A stretch of 64,000 nt of DNA from assembly GCA_024760905.1 (NCBI GenBank), contig CM045729.1, positions 80,126,550 through 80,190,549 of the forward strand. The letters are read 5' to 3'. The notes beneath the pieces are model-generated. The model was not told the origin of the DNA. It did not search any database and saw nothing but the letters and a program-made list of their open reading frames with translations. Numbering within the stretch: the stretch's first letter is position 1; each line of letters opens with the position of its first letter. Both the position numbers and the translations under genes were made by a program. Origin of the DNA: Plotosus lineatus (taxonomy: Eukaryota; Chordata; Actinopteri; Siluriformes; Plotosidae). Shown here one piece after another: positions 9,368 through 20,610 of the stretch.

Positions 9368-11461
9368 TCAGGGGTCGCCACAGCAAATGATCTGCCTCCA
9401 TCTCTCCCTATCCTCTGCATCTTCTACTCTTACTCCAACGACCTTCATGTCTGCCTTCACCGCATCCATAAATCTTCTCTTTGGTCTTCCTCTGGGCCTT
9501 TTGCCTGGTAGTTCCAACCTCAGCATCCTACGACCAATATACTCACTATCCCTCCTCTGTACATGTCCAAAACATCTCAATCTAGCCTCTCTGACTTTGT
9601 CTCCAAAACATCTAACATGTGCTGTCCCTCTGATGTACTCATTTCTGATCCTATCCATCCTCGTTACTCCCAAAGAGAACCTCAACATTTTCATCTCTGC
9701 TACCTCCAACTCTGACTCCTGTCTTTTCCCCAGGGCCACTGTCTCTAAACCATACAACATTGCTGGCCTCATCACCGTCTTGTACACTTTTCCCTTCATT
9801 CTTGCCGATACTCTCCTATCACACATCACACCGGACACTTTTCTCCATCCATTCCAACCTGCCTGCATGCGCTTCTTCACCTCTTTTCCACACTCTCCAT
9901 TGCTCTGGATTGTTGAGCCTAAGTACTTAAAATCCTCCACCTTCTTTATCTCTGCCCCTGTAACCTCAAAGTTCCTCTTGGGTCCTTGTCGTTCACACAC
10001 ATGTATTCTGTCTTACTAAGACTAACCTTCAATCCCCTCCTTTCCAGGGCATACCTCCACCTCTCTAGATTTTCCTCCACTCGGTCTCTGCTCTCACTAC
10101 AGATCACTATGTCATCTGCAAACATCATAATCCATGGAGATTCTTGTCTAACCTCATCTGTTAGCCTGTCCATCACCATAGCAAACAAGAAGGGGCTGAG
10201 AGCTGACCCTTGATGCAGTCCCACCTCCACCTTGAACTCTTCTGTCACACCGACAGCACACCTCACCACTGTCTTACATCTATCATACATGTCCTGCACC
10301 ACTCTAACATACTTCTCTGCCACTCCAGACTTCCTCATACAATACCACAGTTCTTCTCTCGGCACCCTGTCATATGCTTTCTCCAGATCCACAAAGGCAC
10401 AATGCAGCTCCTTCTGACCTTCTCTGTACTTCTCTATTAACATCCTCAAAGCAAACACTGCATCTGTGGTGCTCTTTCTGGGCATGAAACCAAACTGTTG
10501 TTCACAAATGCTGACCTCTGCCCTGAGTCTTGCTTCCACTATTCTTTCCCATAGCTTCATTGTATGGCTCATCAACTTTATCCCTCTGTAGTTGCCACAA
10601 CTCTGTACATCGCCCTTGTTCTTAAAAATGGGCACAAGCACACTTCTCCTCCATTCCTCTGGCATCTGCTCACTTTCTAAGACCTTGTTGAATATTCTTG
10701 TCAGAAAATCTACTGCTACCTCCCTAGACACTTCCATCCCTCAACTGTAATGTCATCAGGGCCAACTGCCTTTCCATTCTTCATCCTCTTCAATGCCCTC
10801 CTCACTTCTCCCTTACTAATCTTTGCTACTTCCTGCTCCTCAACGGTCACCCCTTCTACTCTTTTTCTCTCTCATTTTCCTCATTCATCAGCTCTTCAAA
10901 GTACTCTTTCCATCTTCCCAGCACACTTCTGTCATCAGTCAATACATTTCCCTCTCTGTCCTTTATCACTCTAACTTGCTGCACGTCTTTCCCATCTCTA
11001 TTTCTCTGCTGTGCTAACCTGTATAGATCATTTTCTCCCTCCTTACTGTTCAACCAATCATACAAGTCATCATACGCCCTCTGTTTGGCCTTTGACACCG
11101 CTACCTTCGCCTTACGCTGTGTCTCCCTGTACTCCTGTTTACTCTCTTCGGTCCTCTCAATGTCCCACTTCTTCTTGGCTAACCTCTTCTTTTGTACACA
11201 CTCCTGCACTTCCTCATTCCACCACCAAGTTTCCTTATCTACTTTCCTTCCAGAGGACACACCAAGTACTCTCCTACCGGTCTCCCTGATCACATTGGCT
11301 GTGGTTGTCCAGTCCTCTGGAAGCACTTCCTGACTACCCAAAGCCTGTTTCAACTCCTCCTTGAAGACAACACGACACTCTTCCTTTTCAGCTTCCACCA
11401 CTTTGTCTTCTGCTCTGCCTTTGCCTTTTTCACCTTTCTCACCATCAGTGTCATCCTGCAC
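9368..11461 (-). pseudogene. LINE A linker, reverse transcriptase and C-terminus
   Basis: Frames 10856-11461, 9946-10737 and 9368-10000. The middle frame has the RT core: [42 protein letters not shown] and the catalytic [12 protein letters not shown]. The third frame has the thumb (FKYLGSTIQSNGECGKEV) and the tail RPRGRPKRRFMDAV ending CCGDP. Frameshifts near 9970 and 10740-10860 inactivate it. Codon positions are otherwise well kept, suggesting a fairly young copy. Confidence 0.85.
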
Positions 11462-12419
11462 ACCACCATCCTATGCTGTTTGGCAACACTCTCACCCACT
11501 ACTACTTTGCAGTCACTGACTTCCTTCAAATTACATCGCCTACACAAGATGTAGTCTACCTGTGTGCTCTTACCTCCGCTTTCATAAGTCACCCTATGCT
11601 TCTGTTTCTTCTTGAAGAAAGTATTCACCACAGCCATTTCCATCCTTTTTGCAAAATCGATCAACATCTGTCCTTCTGTGGTCCTGTCCTGGATACCAAA
11701 CCTGCCCATCACTTCCTCGTCCCCTCTGTTGCCTGCACCAACATGTCCATTGAAGTCTGCTCCAATGACCACTCTTTCACCTCTGGGGGTACTCTGCATC
11801 ACTTCATCTAACTCACTCCAGAATCTCTCCTTCTCTTCTAGCTTACATCCTGCCTGTGGGGCATAAGCACTAACAACATTGACCATCACGCCTTCAATTT
11901 CTAACTTGAGACTCATCACTCTGTCTGACACTCTTTTCACTTCTAGAACAACTTCCTGACAAACCCCTCCTTCAAGATGACCCCTACTCCATTTCTCTTC
12001 CCATCCACACCATTATAAAACAGTTTAAACCCTGCTCCTAAGCTTTTAGCCTTTCTACCTTTCCACCTTGTCTCCTGAACACACAGTATGTCCACCTTCC
12101 TCCTCTGCATCATGTCAGCCAGCTCCCTAGCTTTTCCTTGCATAGTTCCAACATTCAAAGTCCCTACTCTCAGTCCGAGGCTCACGCATTTCCTCTTCTC
12201 TCTCTGCCTACGGACACGCCTCCCGCCTCTTCTTCTTCGACGTCTTCGACCAACAGTAGTCCAATTTCCATCAGCACCCTGTTGTTTGACAGCACTGATG
12301 GCGGTCGTTGTTAACCCGGGCCTCGACCGATCCGGTATGAATTCTGTATTGATCATTTGCATTTTTTTTTTTGGCAGAAGTTTTACGCCGGATGCCCTTC
12401 CTGTCGCAACCCTCTGCAT
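11350..12419 (-). pseudogene. LINE A leader and endonuclease part
   Basis: Two frames (11943-12419 and 11350-11940) joined by a small insertion near 11941. The first holds a basic RRRRRRRGGRRVRRQREKRK stretch and then RVGTLNVGTM and CVQETRWKG (the endonuclease Glu). The second holds VVIGADFNGHVG and STQVDYILC, the Asp/Asn core of APE-type endonucleases, and KQHRMVV near the end. The enzyme nicks target DNA to prime reverse transcription. Confidence 0.85.
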
Positions 12420-12599
12420 TTATCCGGGCTTGGGACCGGCATAAGGGGGAGAGACACTGGTTAGTGCCCCCCCCCCCGCCTCATGGCTGCATTTCGTACT
12501 GTATTTAAATATGCTACAAAAAGAACTTACCATTATCACGAATAATCCTCCTGAACAACATTCACTGTCTGCTCATCAGTGAACTCCACCACTAAAGCC

Positions 12600-13040
12600 A
12601 GACATCTATTAGCAATCAGGAAAATGGATTCCGGTTAAATCTTAGAAAACATAATATTGTTGGCCAAGATTAAGAATAACGAGTCTTCTTGGAAAAGCCG
12701 GAAGGAAATCTCTCTCTCTCTCTTTGTTCAAGAAAAAGTGCCAAACCGAAGACATGCATGCGCAGTTTAATGTGGCAGACCTCGCACAAGTCTGAACAAC
12801 AGCAATCATATGGCACATATAGGTCCCGTTTGATATAAAATCTCTCCCTAAACCTCAAGTTAAGACTAATGTGAATAATATTAGGGTGCAAAACTCTAAG
12901 TCTGGGATCAGACTTTTAGATAGATATAAAAATGTATCAGTCGGAACATGTTGCAACACATTTCATATCCTCTCAATGTTCTAAACATAACATGTTTGTT
13001 AGGTGAAGCCAAGTTAAATTTAGAACTATGAACTCCTACC
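12600..13040. repeat. Low-copy repeat R, unit 1
   Basis: Head: ATATTGTTGGCCAAGAT, GCATGCGCAGTTTA and GGCAGACCTCGCAC (12635-12790). Tail: GTGCAAAACTCTA, ATGTATCAGT, CATTTCATATC and GAAGCCAAGTTAAATTTAGA (12890-13030). The same head and tail recur in the same order at 17332-17510 and 18340-18745, so this is a tandem low-copy repeat later split by insertions. Confidence 0.75.
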
Positions 13041-13050
13041 CAGTGTAATT

Positions 13051-13053
<3 letters not shown>

Positions 13054-13124
<71 letters not shown>
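13054..13124. repeat. TA microsatellite
   Basis: About 35 TA units, between the tail of repeat unit R1 and LINE copy B. Confidence 0.97.
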
Positions 13125-13127
<3 letters not shown>

Positions 13128-13295
13128 TATGTTATGTTTATGTACACATATCCTACCTTGTGAGAATGCAGCCTGGGGGGGGGGGTACAAACCGGTGTCT
13201 TTCCCTCACGCCGGTCCCAAGCCCAGATAAATGCAGAGGGTTGCATCAGGAAGGGCATCAACAAATGCCAAATAAAACAAATGCCAAATAAAACA

Positions 13296-14903
13296 CAGTA
13301 GGTCCTTGACTATTCGTGCTTTTGCACAGACTGCTGAGCAGCTTGCACGTGATTCGAATTCAGCCAACGGCTGTCCTCCTTCCTGCTGATTGGTTGAGGT
13401 AATGTAACTCCCCTTTTTCCTCATTCGCGCACAAGTTGGAAATTAGCCTTTTTAGTGTGTTTTAATTACCAGTTAAATTCTATGATGTCACTGAAACACC
13501 TGCTAAGCACCAGAAAAAGGTAATGAGGTTGGATGTCTCTTCTGAAGAAATAATACTTTCTCCGGAAGAAATGACAGTTTCCTCTGAAGTCAAGTCATTG
13601 CTGAAAAGAAATACAGTTTGAACTGTTGTAAAACACTCCACTATTAAAGTCTTTTTATAAATTATTATTCCAGTACATGACCTAAGGTAATGTTTAAAAT
13701 GTTTGTGTGTTATTTTTTATTTATTTCGGTGTAGCATGTTTCTCATTGTGTTTTGTTTATCCAGTTTATTACATTTCTTGTTCTTTTATGTCCTTTTTGT
13801 TTTGGTCTGTATTTTGGGGGACTTTGATTTTGGCGCTGTGCCTCTCACTAACTGTTCACTTCTTGAGGGGCGTAGCTGAGCTGCTCCGTAGAACACACCT
13901 GGATTCACTATTCTCATTTACTCCCAATAAACAAAAACATGCTTACCTCTGCACCAGAGGATTATCTCACATCAACATCACCACTTCTTCGGTTTGTAAC
14001 ACCTCTTACTGTCTGTCTGTCTTCCTTTCGGCTTTTTTCCCTTTTACTCGGGAGTCGCCACAGCGAATCATCTGTCTCGCACATTTGATTTGGCAGAGGT
14101 TTTACGTCGGATGCCCTTCCTGTCACAACCCTTTTTTTTAGCAAGGGAAAGAAACACGCTGACGACTTTGCAGCCTACTCTTTTACGAATGTCAGCAATG
14201 GTTCTTTTACATGCCTCACTCCATAGACAGTGAGAGACATGGCCCACCTTTGATAACCCAGTTAGCTGCACTGGAGGGGGGACAGTGACAACCTTGTGGA
14301 GAGTGGGACTTGAACCCCCAACCTTTGGATCAGCGATCCAGCGCCCTATACCACTAGACCACCACTGCCCTGTTACACCTCTTACTGTATCACTCTAAAA
14401 CTCTGTTTTGTTCTCAGGTTCTGGCTGAGGGTGTGTGGCTGAGCTGCTCGGACTTAATGCAGTTAATACCTGAATTTAGTCGTGTCATGCCTAATGCAAT
14501 ACAGTACATTCCTCAAGTGGGCATTTTTGAAATCCACAGTGCTGTATGTTTAGAAAGAGAATTCACTGAAAGGTGTTTTATGTGTATGCTGTATAATGTT
14601 TATATTTTAGTATAATGTTTATAATGGTAATATTAAATATAACAGTAAAAATTGAAAAGTTTTTCTTAATCATTACTACATTTTACTACATTACTACTGT
14701 ATTAATGAGTAAGACTGTCCATAGAATGTGCCAAGAAGCATATTTTAGCGCATGTAATAGATACATAGTATTTTACTTCCAGCTGCTCATTCGCGCATGT
14801 GACATCATACATGGGGTTTTACGTCCGGGTACAGAACTCGCGGATTGTCTCGATTCACGGGAAGGCCCGGAACCGTACCCCCGCGAATGTCAAGGGCCTA
14901 CTG
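13296..14903. mobile_element. Tigger-like DNA transposon inserted in LINE B
   Basis: Terminal inverted repeats: left CAGTAGGTCCTTGACTATTC at 13296, right the inverse of CAGTAGGCCCTTGACATTCG ending at 14903. The right side is followed by TA (14904-14905) and the left side is preceded by CA, probably a decayed TA duplication. The CAGTAGGNCCTTGA end resembles pogo/Tigger-type ends. Inside there is no intact transposase; a few phrases after 13490 might be the start of one. A SINE sits at 14013-14374. Confidence 0.65.
14013..14374 (-). repeat. Type 1 SINE (LINE-tailed), full length with TSD
   Basis: Bounded by ACACCTCTTACTGT at 13999-14012 and 14375-14388. Minus-strand order: head GGTCTAGTGGTATAGGGC and GGTTCAAGTCC, body shared with the type 2 SINE, then GTTGTGACAGGAAGGGCATC (as in the RTE LINE 5' UTR), then TCGCTGTGGCGACTCCCG and AAGCCGAAAGG (as in the LINE 3' end), then ACAG repeats. 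The tail design suggests mobilisation by the RTE-like LINE. Confidence 0.88.
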
Positions 14904-15014
14904 TATGCGAATCACAACAAAAAATTTCATGCCGAATTTGTCGAGGCCCAGGTTAACAACAACTGCCAACAATGCTGTTAACAACAGGGTGCTGGTGGAA
15001 ATTGGACTACTGTT

Positions 15015-16013
15015 GGTCGAAGAAGGAGAGGTGGGAGGCGTGTCTGGAGGCGGAGACAGAAGAAGAAAGGCATGCCTCTAGGACTGAAAGGAGGGACTTT
15101 GAATGTTGGATATATGAAAGAAAAAGGTAGAGAGCTGACTGACATGATGCAGAGGAGGAAGGTGGACATACTGTGTGTTCAGGAGACCAGGTGGAAAGGC
15201 AGCAAGGCTAGAAGCTTATGAGCAGGGTTTAAGCTGTTTTCTCATGGTGTGGATGGGAAGAGAAATGAAGTAGGAGTCATCTTGAAGGAGGAATTTGCCA
15301 GGAATGTTCTAGAAGTGAAAAGAGTGTCAGACAGAGTGATGAGTCTCAAGTTAGAAATTGGTGTGATGTTGAATGTTAGTGCTTATGCCCCATAGACAGG
15401 ATGTGAGCTAGAAGAGAAGGAGAGATTCTGGAGTGAGATAGAAGAATTGATGCAGAGTACCCCCAGAGGTGAAAGAGTGGTCATTGGGGCAGACTTCAGT
15501 GGACATGTTGGTGTAGGAAACACACGGGACTGGTTTTGTATCCAGGACAGAAACACAAAAGGACAGATGTTGGTAGATTTTGCAAAAAGGATGGAAATGG
15601 CTGTGGTAAATACCTTCTTCCAGAAAAAACAGGAGCATAGGGTGACTTATAAAAGAAGAGGTAGGAGCACACAAGTAGACTACATCTTGTGCATGCGATG
15701 TAATTTGAAAGAAGTCAGTGACTGCAAAGTAGTAGTGGGTGAAAGTGCTGCCAAACAGCATAGGATGGTGGTATGTAGGATGACGCTGAAGAAGGCGAAG
15801 AAGGCAAAGGCAGAGCAGAAGACAAAGGAGGAGTTGAAACAGGCTTTGGGTGGTCAGGAATTGCTGCCAGATGACTGGACAACTACAGCTAATGTGATTA
15901 GGGAGACAGGTAGGAGAATACTTGGTGTGTCATCTGGAAGAAGAGTAGATAAGGAGACTTGGTGGTGGCATGAGGAAGTGCAGGAATGTGTACAAAGGAA
16001 AAAGGTTAGCTAA
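15015..16013 (+). pseudogene. LINE B endonuclease region
   Basis: Coding remnants begin near 15060 with LGLKGGTLNVGYMKEK-like sequence and CVQETRWKGSK. The longest frame, 15447-16013, holds VVIGADFSGHVG and STQVDYILC and runs into the linker GRRILGVSSGRRVDKETWWW. Stops near 15219 and 15393 and small deletions break the frame. In this copy DFN has become DFS, changing a usual catalytic-pocket Asn. Confidence 0.8.
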
Positions 16014-16336
16014 GAAGAGGTGGGACATTGAAAGGACCAAAGACAGTAAACAGGAGTAAAGGGAGACACAGCGTAAGGCAAAGGTAGTGGTGTCAAAGGC
16101 CAAACAGAGGGCGCATGTTGACTTGTATGCTAGGCTGGACAGTAAAGAGGGAGAAAATGATGTATACAGATTGGCACAGCAGAGAAATAGAGATGGGAAG
16201 GATGTGCAGCAAGTCAGAGTGATTCAGGACAGAGAGGCATGTATTGACTGATGACAGAAGTGTGCTGGGAAGATGGAAAGAGTACTTGGAGGAGCTGATG
16301 AATGAGGAAAATGAGAGAGAAAAATGAGTAGAAGAG

Positions 16337-17286
16337 GTGTCTGTCGAGGACCAGGAAGTAGCAAAGATTAGTAAGGGTGAAGTGAGGAGAGCACTGAAGA
16401 GGATGAAGCATGGAACGGCAGTTGGTCCTGATGACATACCAGTGGAGGTAAGGAAGTTTCCAGGAGAGGTAGCAGTAGAATCCTTGACAAGAACATTCAA
16501 CAATGTCTTAGAGAGTGAGAGGATGCCAGAGGAATGAAGGAGAAGTGCAATGGTCCCCATTTCTAAGAACAAGGGAGATGTTCAGAGTTGTGGCAACTGC
16601 AGAGGGATAAGGGCAGAGGCCAGCATTTGTGAACAACAGTTTGGTTTCATGCCAAGAAAGAGCACCACAGATGCAGTGTTTGCCTTGAGGATGTTAATAG
16701 AGATGTACAGAGAAGGTCAGAAGGAGCTTCATTGTGCCTTTGTGGATCTGGAGAAAGCATATGACAGGGTGCCAAGAGATGAACGGTGGTATTGCATGAG
16801 GAAGTCTGGGGTGGCAGAGAAGTATGTTAGAGTGGTGCAGGACATGTATAAGAGATGTAAGACAGTGGTGAGGTGTGCTGTCGGTGTGACAGAAGAGTTC
16901 CAGGTGGAGGTGGGACTGCATCAAGGGTCAGCTCTGAGCCCCTTCTTGTTTGCTATGGTGATGGACAGGCTGACAGATGAGGTTAGCCAGAATTTACATA
17001 GACTATGATGTTTGCAGATGACATTGTGATCTGTAGTGAGAGCAGAGAACAAGTGCAGGAAAATCTAGAGAGGTGGAGGTATGACCTGGAAAGGAGGGGA
17101 ATGAAGTTGCGCCTCAGTAAGACAGAATACGTGTGTATGGAACTACCAGGCAGAAGGCCTAGAGGAAGACCAAAGAGACGATTCATGGATGTGGTGAAGG
17201 AGGACATGAAGGTAGTTGGTGTAAGAGAAGAAGATGCAAAGGATAGGGTGAGATGGAGGCAGATGATTCGCTGTGGTGACCCCTGA
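16337..17286 (+). pseudogene. LINE B reverse transcriptase remnant with deletion
   Basis: Frames 16337-16537, 16550-17008 and 17005-17286. RT motifs [40 protein letters not shown] and [12 protein letters not shown] are present. The thumb is lost: LSKTEYVCM joins directly to ELPGRRPRGRPKRRFMDVV. The frame also breaks between the last two motifs. Confidence 0.82.
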
Positions 17287-17331
17287 AAGGAAAAACTGAA
17301 AGACGAAGAAAAAGATGATCTTACCTTGTGA

Positions 17332-17510
17332 TCTTGCTTCAGATTTCAGGTAAATCTCAGAAAATTTAATATTGTTGGCCAAGATTAACAACTTCTTTGT
17401 CTGTTCAAGAAAAAATGGCAAACTGGAAAGACACGCATGCGCAGTTTACTGTGGCAGACCTCGCCAATGACGTGGAGGTTCTTCCATGTCATTGGATCTC
17501 GCACATTTAA
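17332..17510. repeat. Low-copy repeat R, unit 2 head
   Basis: ATATTGTTGGCCAAGATTAA, GCATGCGCAGTTTACTGTGG and CAGACCTCGCC match the heads of units 1 and 3. LINE B was inserted at its left edge. Confidence 0.7.
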
Positions 17511-17699
17511 CAATGAATGGTCAAGATGACATTTCCGAGAGGCCGTCTCAGGGTTCTCGGAGTCAAAATGTCCGTTTGCTTTTTTGCACTCTGCTCGTCT
17601 ATGACCATGTGACCTTACTATAGTTATGAGAGCACATTTAGAACTGAGCACGCTCATCTCCTATCCTGAGCTAATATGCTACCACAGCTAGTTGCACCC

Positions 17700-18030
17700 C
17701 GGATAACAATAAACCCAGGCGGAGACGCGGCAAGCAGGCAGTGGCTGAATGGTGACTTTGGCGCTTGGTTAACAGTGGAAGGTTAACACTCCCGGTAATA
17801 TTGCTTGAAAATGTTCAGTCTCTGCAAAATAAGATGGACCAGCTTCATGCTCGGTTTGCAGCGCAGAGGGATCTACAGGACTGCTTCATGCTGTGTTTCT
17901 GTGAAGCATGGCTCAAGGAGAGTACCTGGCAAGGCGACTACACCAGCCGGCTGCACGGCCTTCAGAGAGGACTGGAGCGCAGTGGCTAGTAACAAAGCCC
18001 GCAGCGGAAGAAAGGCGGATTCTTGTTAAA
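17700..18030 (+). mobile_element. CR1/L2-like LINE 5' fragment
   Basis: The frame at 17765-17989 reads LLENVQSLQNKMDQLHARF and CFMLCFCEAWLKES, the N-terminal strands of a CR1/L2-type endonuclease (NVxSLxNKxDEL, then FxExWL). A stop follows LERSG near 17987. Nothing of the RT is seen nearby. Confidence 0.65.
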
Positions 18031-18339
18031 TAAACCCGGTTTACGGACTGACTGTATCTCCAAACCTTGCTCTGAGAATAGAGAACATCTAACTTTGAAG
18101 TTGCGGCCATTTTGTTTACTCAGAGAACTGTTCATTTTTTTCAAACAAAACAATAGGCACAGTGCAATATAAATACTGTATAAATAAAATTATAATATTA
18201 TATAATCAGCGCAATATCTTTATTGCGGTTATCTACTGATTTATTTATTGTATTGTACATCATCATCATCCTTTTCTGTTTGTAACTTTACTCTTTGAAC
18301 AACCGCAGAATTGTGTAAAAAAACACAAATGGCTATTAA
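18031..18339. other. Unassigned AT-rich sequence
   Basis: AT-rich, with no gene or repeat recognised. Confidence 0.3.
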
Positions 18340-18745
18340 AAAAAATCCTGACTAATGTTAGTGTGCAAAACTCTAGGCCTGGCAGACTTTAAAATGTATC
18401 AGTTGCAACACACTTCATATCATCTCAATAAACATAAGTGAAGCCAAGTTAAATTTAGAACTGTGAACTACCAATCTGGCTGTGAAGTGTATAGCTTTAT
18501 ATCCTACCTTATGTTCTTGCCTCAAATTTCGGTTAAATCTTCTTTTCTCAGAGGAAATATTGTTGGCCAAGATGAAGAAATCTTCATTCACTGTTGCAAG
18601 CCGAAAGGAAATCTCTTTGTCTGTTCAAGCAAGTGCACCAAACCAGAAAGACTGACACGCATGCGCACAGTTTACTGTGGCAGACCTCGCACAGACTGGT
18701 GGTGTGTGACGTTTAGGCGACGTCTAAACAATGTTGTGATTAAAC
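18340..18745. repeat. Low-copy repeat R, unit 2 tail and unit 3 head
   Basis: Tail words GTGCAAAACTCTAGGCCTGG, ATGTATCAGTTGCAACACAC and GAAGCCAAGTTAAATTTAGA (18358-18472) are followed by TATCCTACC and then another head with ATATTGTTGGCCAAGATGAA and GGCAGACCTCGCACA (18553-18695). Confidence 0.72.
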
Positions 18746-19079
18746 GTCACATATAAGATCTTGGTGAACGTTTAATATAATGTTGCTACAATATTCACAT
18801 GACATTACATGTAACCTGATTTAATTGCAACCATTCTGCAATGTTGTAAATGGCTGCAACAACGTCACGTGTTCGCTGGGTATCAGTGAATGCAAACTGG
18901 GGAAAAAGCTTTCAGACACTTTAAACCTCAGGACAGCACAAAAACATGTAAATGTTTTATTCATACCATTCCTAACAGCAGAAACCTCAAATGAGGAATA
19001 TATAAAGCACAGACATGAGCAACGACTAGAAAACAAATAAAGCCGAATGGTTTGTCTAAACAAACAGTACAAAACAGAC
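18746..19079. other. Unassigned sequence
   Basis: ATGTTGC-like words recur at 18780-18880, as near 8200. No gene recognised. Confidence 0.3.
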
Positions 19080-19400
19080 ATTTCTGTAAAGCCCGCATTT
19101 CATGCAGTGCATTTTTAAGCTGCATGCTCCAAATTAGGGTCACAGAGATCATCATTGTAGCTTGATCTTTGCCAGGGCAGATTTCACCCTGAACAGCTCA
19201 CCAGACCATTACAGTGCAGCACATGCACAAGCATTCATACTCACTCTTATACCTAAGGGAGATTTGAAACAACCAATTAACCATGTACAGTCGGAGAAAT
19301 ACCCGAGTCCAGGATTTGAACCCGGAACCTTCTTGTTGTGAGGTGGATATACTGTGTACAGTGAGGTGACCTACTGTGCCACTGTGCCAATGTGCTGCCC
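19080..19400 (-). repeat. Fish SINE-like repeat, minus
   Basis: The minus strand starts with a GGCAGCACATTGGCACAGTGG-like head and has a B-box-like word GGTTCAAATCC near 19312-19324. It then reads through AATTGGTTGTTTCAAAT to a GAGCTGTTCAGGGTG-type tail. It belongs with 19905-20245, 43195-43475 and 62565-62865. Confidence 0.6.
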
Positions 19401-19607
19401 ATTTCATATCACTTTAGTATTTATTTTGCTCTAAATATCTCAACACACTTTATAAACATAATTGAATGTTTATAGCTCTGAGACACCCAGTTTGATACTG
19501 AACTCAAGTCACTTTCTGCAGTCTGCTTCACATTTTCTCCATGTGTCTGTGTGGGCTTCTTCAGGGTTCAGTGTTTGTTTTTTTTTTCCCCCCAAACTCA
19601 CAGAAAC

Positions 19608-19846
19608 GTGAGGCGCTCCACCGAATGTAGGTGCTTGTTGCAAGTGACGCATGATGCTTGTGAGACAAAGTGCAGCTTATCCGGACTTCCGATCTTTCAA
19701 ATGAGCAAGTGAAGGTTGAGTACTAAACAAGTATTCAACATGCACTTGCACGCTTGAAAGATCGGAAGTCCGAATAAGCCACGCTTTGCCTCACAAGCAC
19801 CATACGTCACTTGCGACAAGCACCTACATTCGGAGGAATGCCTCAC
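19608..19846. repeat. Long imperfect hairpin, 117-bp arms
   Basis: Arms 19608-19724 and 19730-19846 are inverted copies (for example GAATGTAGGTGCTTGT, GGACTTCCGATCTTTCAA), about 90 percent identical by eye, with a 5-base loop. The outer ends are GTGAGGC and GCCTCAC. It is most likely a foldback MITE; no transposase is present. Confidence 0.8.
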
Positions 19847-19904
19847 AAATATGCTTTTATGTGGATTGATTTTAATAAATCGCCTTTAGATGTAAATAAG
19901 TAGC

Positions 19905-20245
19905 AGCACCGAGGCATTGTGGTTAGCACGTCCACCTAACAGCAAAAAGGTTTTTGGCTTGGTGAGGGTGTTTCTGTGTGGTGTCTGCATGTTCTTTCTG
20001 TCCGTGTGCTTTCCTGGGTTTCCACCTGGTACTCCAGTTTTCTTTTCACAGTTCAAAGACATGCATATTAAGCTAATTGGCTGTTCCAGATTGCCCCTAG
20101 ATATGCATGTGAATATGAATGGCCTTGTGTGTTACTATGTGGTGAACTGACAAGCTGTTCAGGGTGTACTCCAGAGTAAGCTGAGATAGGCTCCAACCTC
20201 TCCCTTACCCTTGTAGGAATAACTGATTGAAATGCAAACGAATGA
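19905..20245 (+). repeat. Fish SINE-like repeat, plus
   Basis: Head GGCATTGTGGTTAGCACGTC, then CTGCATGTTCTTTCTGTCCG, CAAAGACATGCATATTAAGC, AATTGGCTGTTCCAGATTGC and AAGCTGTTCAGGGTGTACTC. This matches the widespread fish repeat of head, GCATGTTCT block, CAAAGACATGCA block and LINE-like tail. Confidence 0.7.
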
Positions 20246-20377
20246 ATATAAATGTTTGAAGGGTATAGTCAATACAGAGTCACTGTAACATGACTAAGTA
20301 GTTGCTGGGACGGGGCATTTATCCATTTATTCAATTATTTATTTTATTTTACTTTGCTTGCTATGGAAGCAAGGCCA

Positions 20378-20610
20378 GGAGGCGTGGTGGGACAGTGGTT
20401 AGCGGGTTCACCTCATAAGCAAGGTGTGTTCGGGGCGTTTAGGTGGGATTTGCGTGGTCCCCATGCTAGCGTGCGTTTCATTCAGGTTTTCCGGTTTTCT
20501 CGCACATTCCAAAAAGATGATAGTATGCTAACTGGCTGTTCTAAATCGCCCCTAGGTGTGACTATGAGTGAGAATGGTTGTATATGTGTAAAGTTAGAAA
20601 CACGTTAATA
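20378..20610 (+). repeat. Fish SINE-like repeat, diverged
   Basis: GGGACAGTGGTTAGCGGGTT head, then GTTTTCCGGTTTTCTCGC, TAACTGGCTGTTCTAAATCG and GTGACTATGAGTGAGAATGG. Same family as the previous element; the 3' tail is not visible. Confidence 0.6.

Larger units (their letters stand above)
9337..12493 (-). mobile_element. RTE-like LINE copy A, full length, with 17-bp TSD
   Basis: A complete non-LTR retrotransposon bounded by the direct repeat TCGTACTGTATTTAAAT at 9320-9336 and 12494-12510. Its 5' end (right) begins ATGCAGCCATGAGG, then an 11-base G run on the minus strand, then GCACTAACCAGT. Its 3' end (left) is CGACCCCTGAAGGGAACAG followed by an AAGAAG tail. One long ORF is expected, encoding an apurinic endonuclease then a reverse transcriptase; here it is split into five pieces. 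RTE-clade placement is inferred from the compact single ORF and the C-terminal RGRPKRRFMD and IxCGDP motifs. Confidence 0.9.
13164..17317 (+). mobile_element. RTE-like LINE copy B, nested-disrupted, with TSD
   Basis: Flanked by ATCCTACCTTGTGA (13150-13163) and ATCTTACCTTGTGA (17318-17331), a 14-bp TSD with one mismatch. The 5' end (13164-13295, ATGCAGCC, a G run, then the GGTCCCAAGCCC and GGGCATC words) is separated from the rest (14906-17317) by a Tigger-like transposon. The body has lost several pieces. About 450 bp is missing between the YxC motif of the RT thumb and the C-terminal ELPGRRPRGRPK at about 17138, and the RT finger region near 16600 is shortened. The 3' end is CGACCCCTGAAAGGAAAAAC plus AAGA repeats. 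Confidence 0.88.

Noticed and set aside
9387..10019. 210-codon plus-strand open frame opposite LINE A
   Set aside because: It is the reverse-strand shadow of the LINE C-terminal coding region; rich in Leu/Ser/Thr/Pro with no domain.
13707..14141. 144-codon frame rich in Phe/Leu/Val/Tyr, membrane-protein like
   Set aside because: It spans the Tigger-like element and runs into the SINE; the hydrophobic look comes from T-rich sequence.
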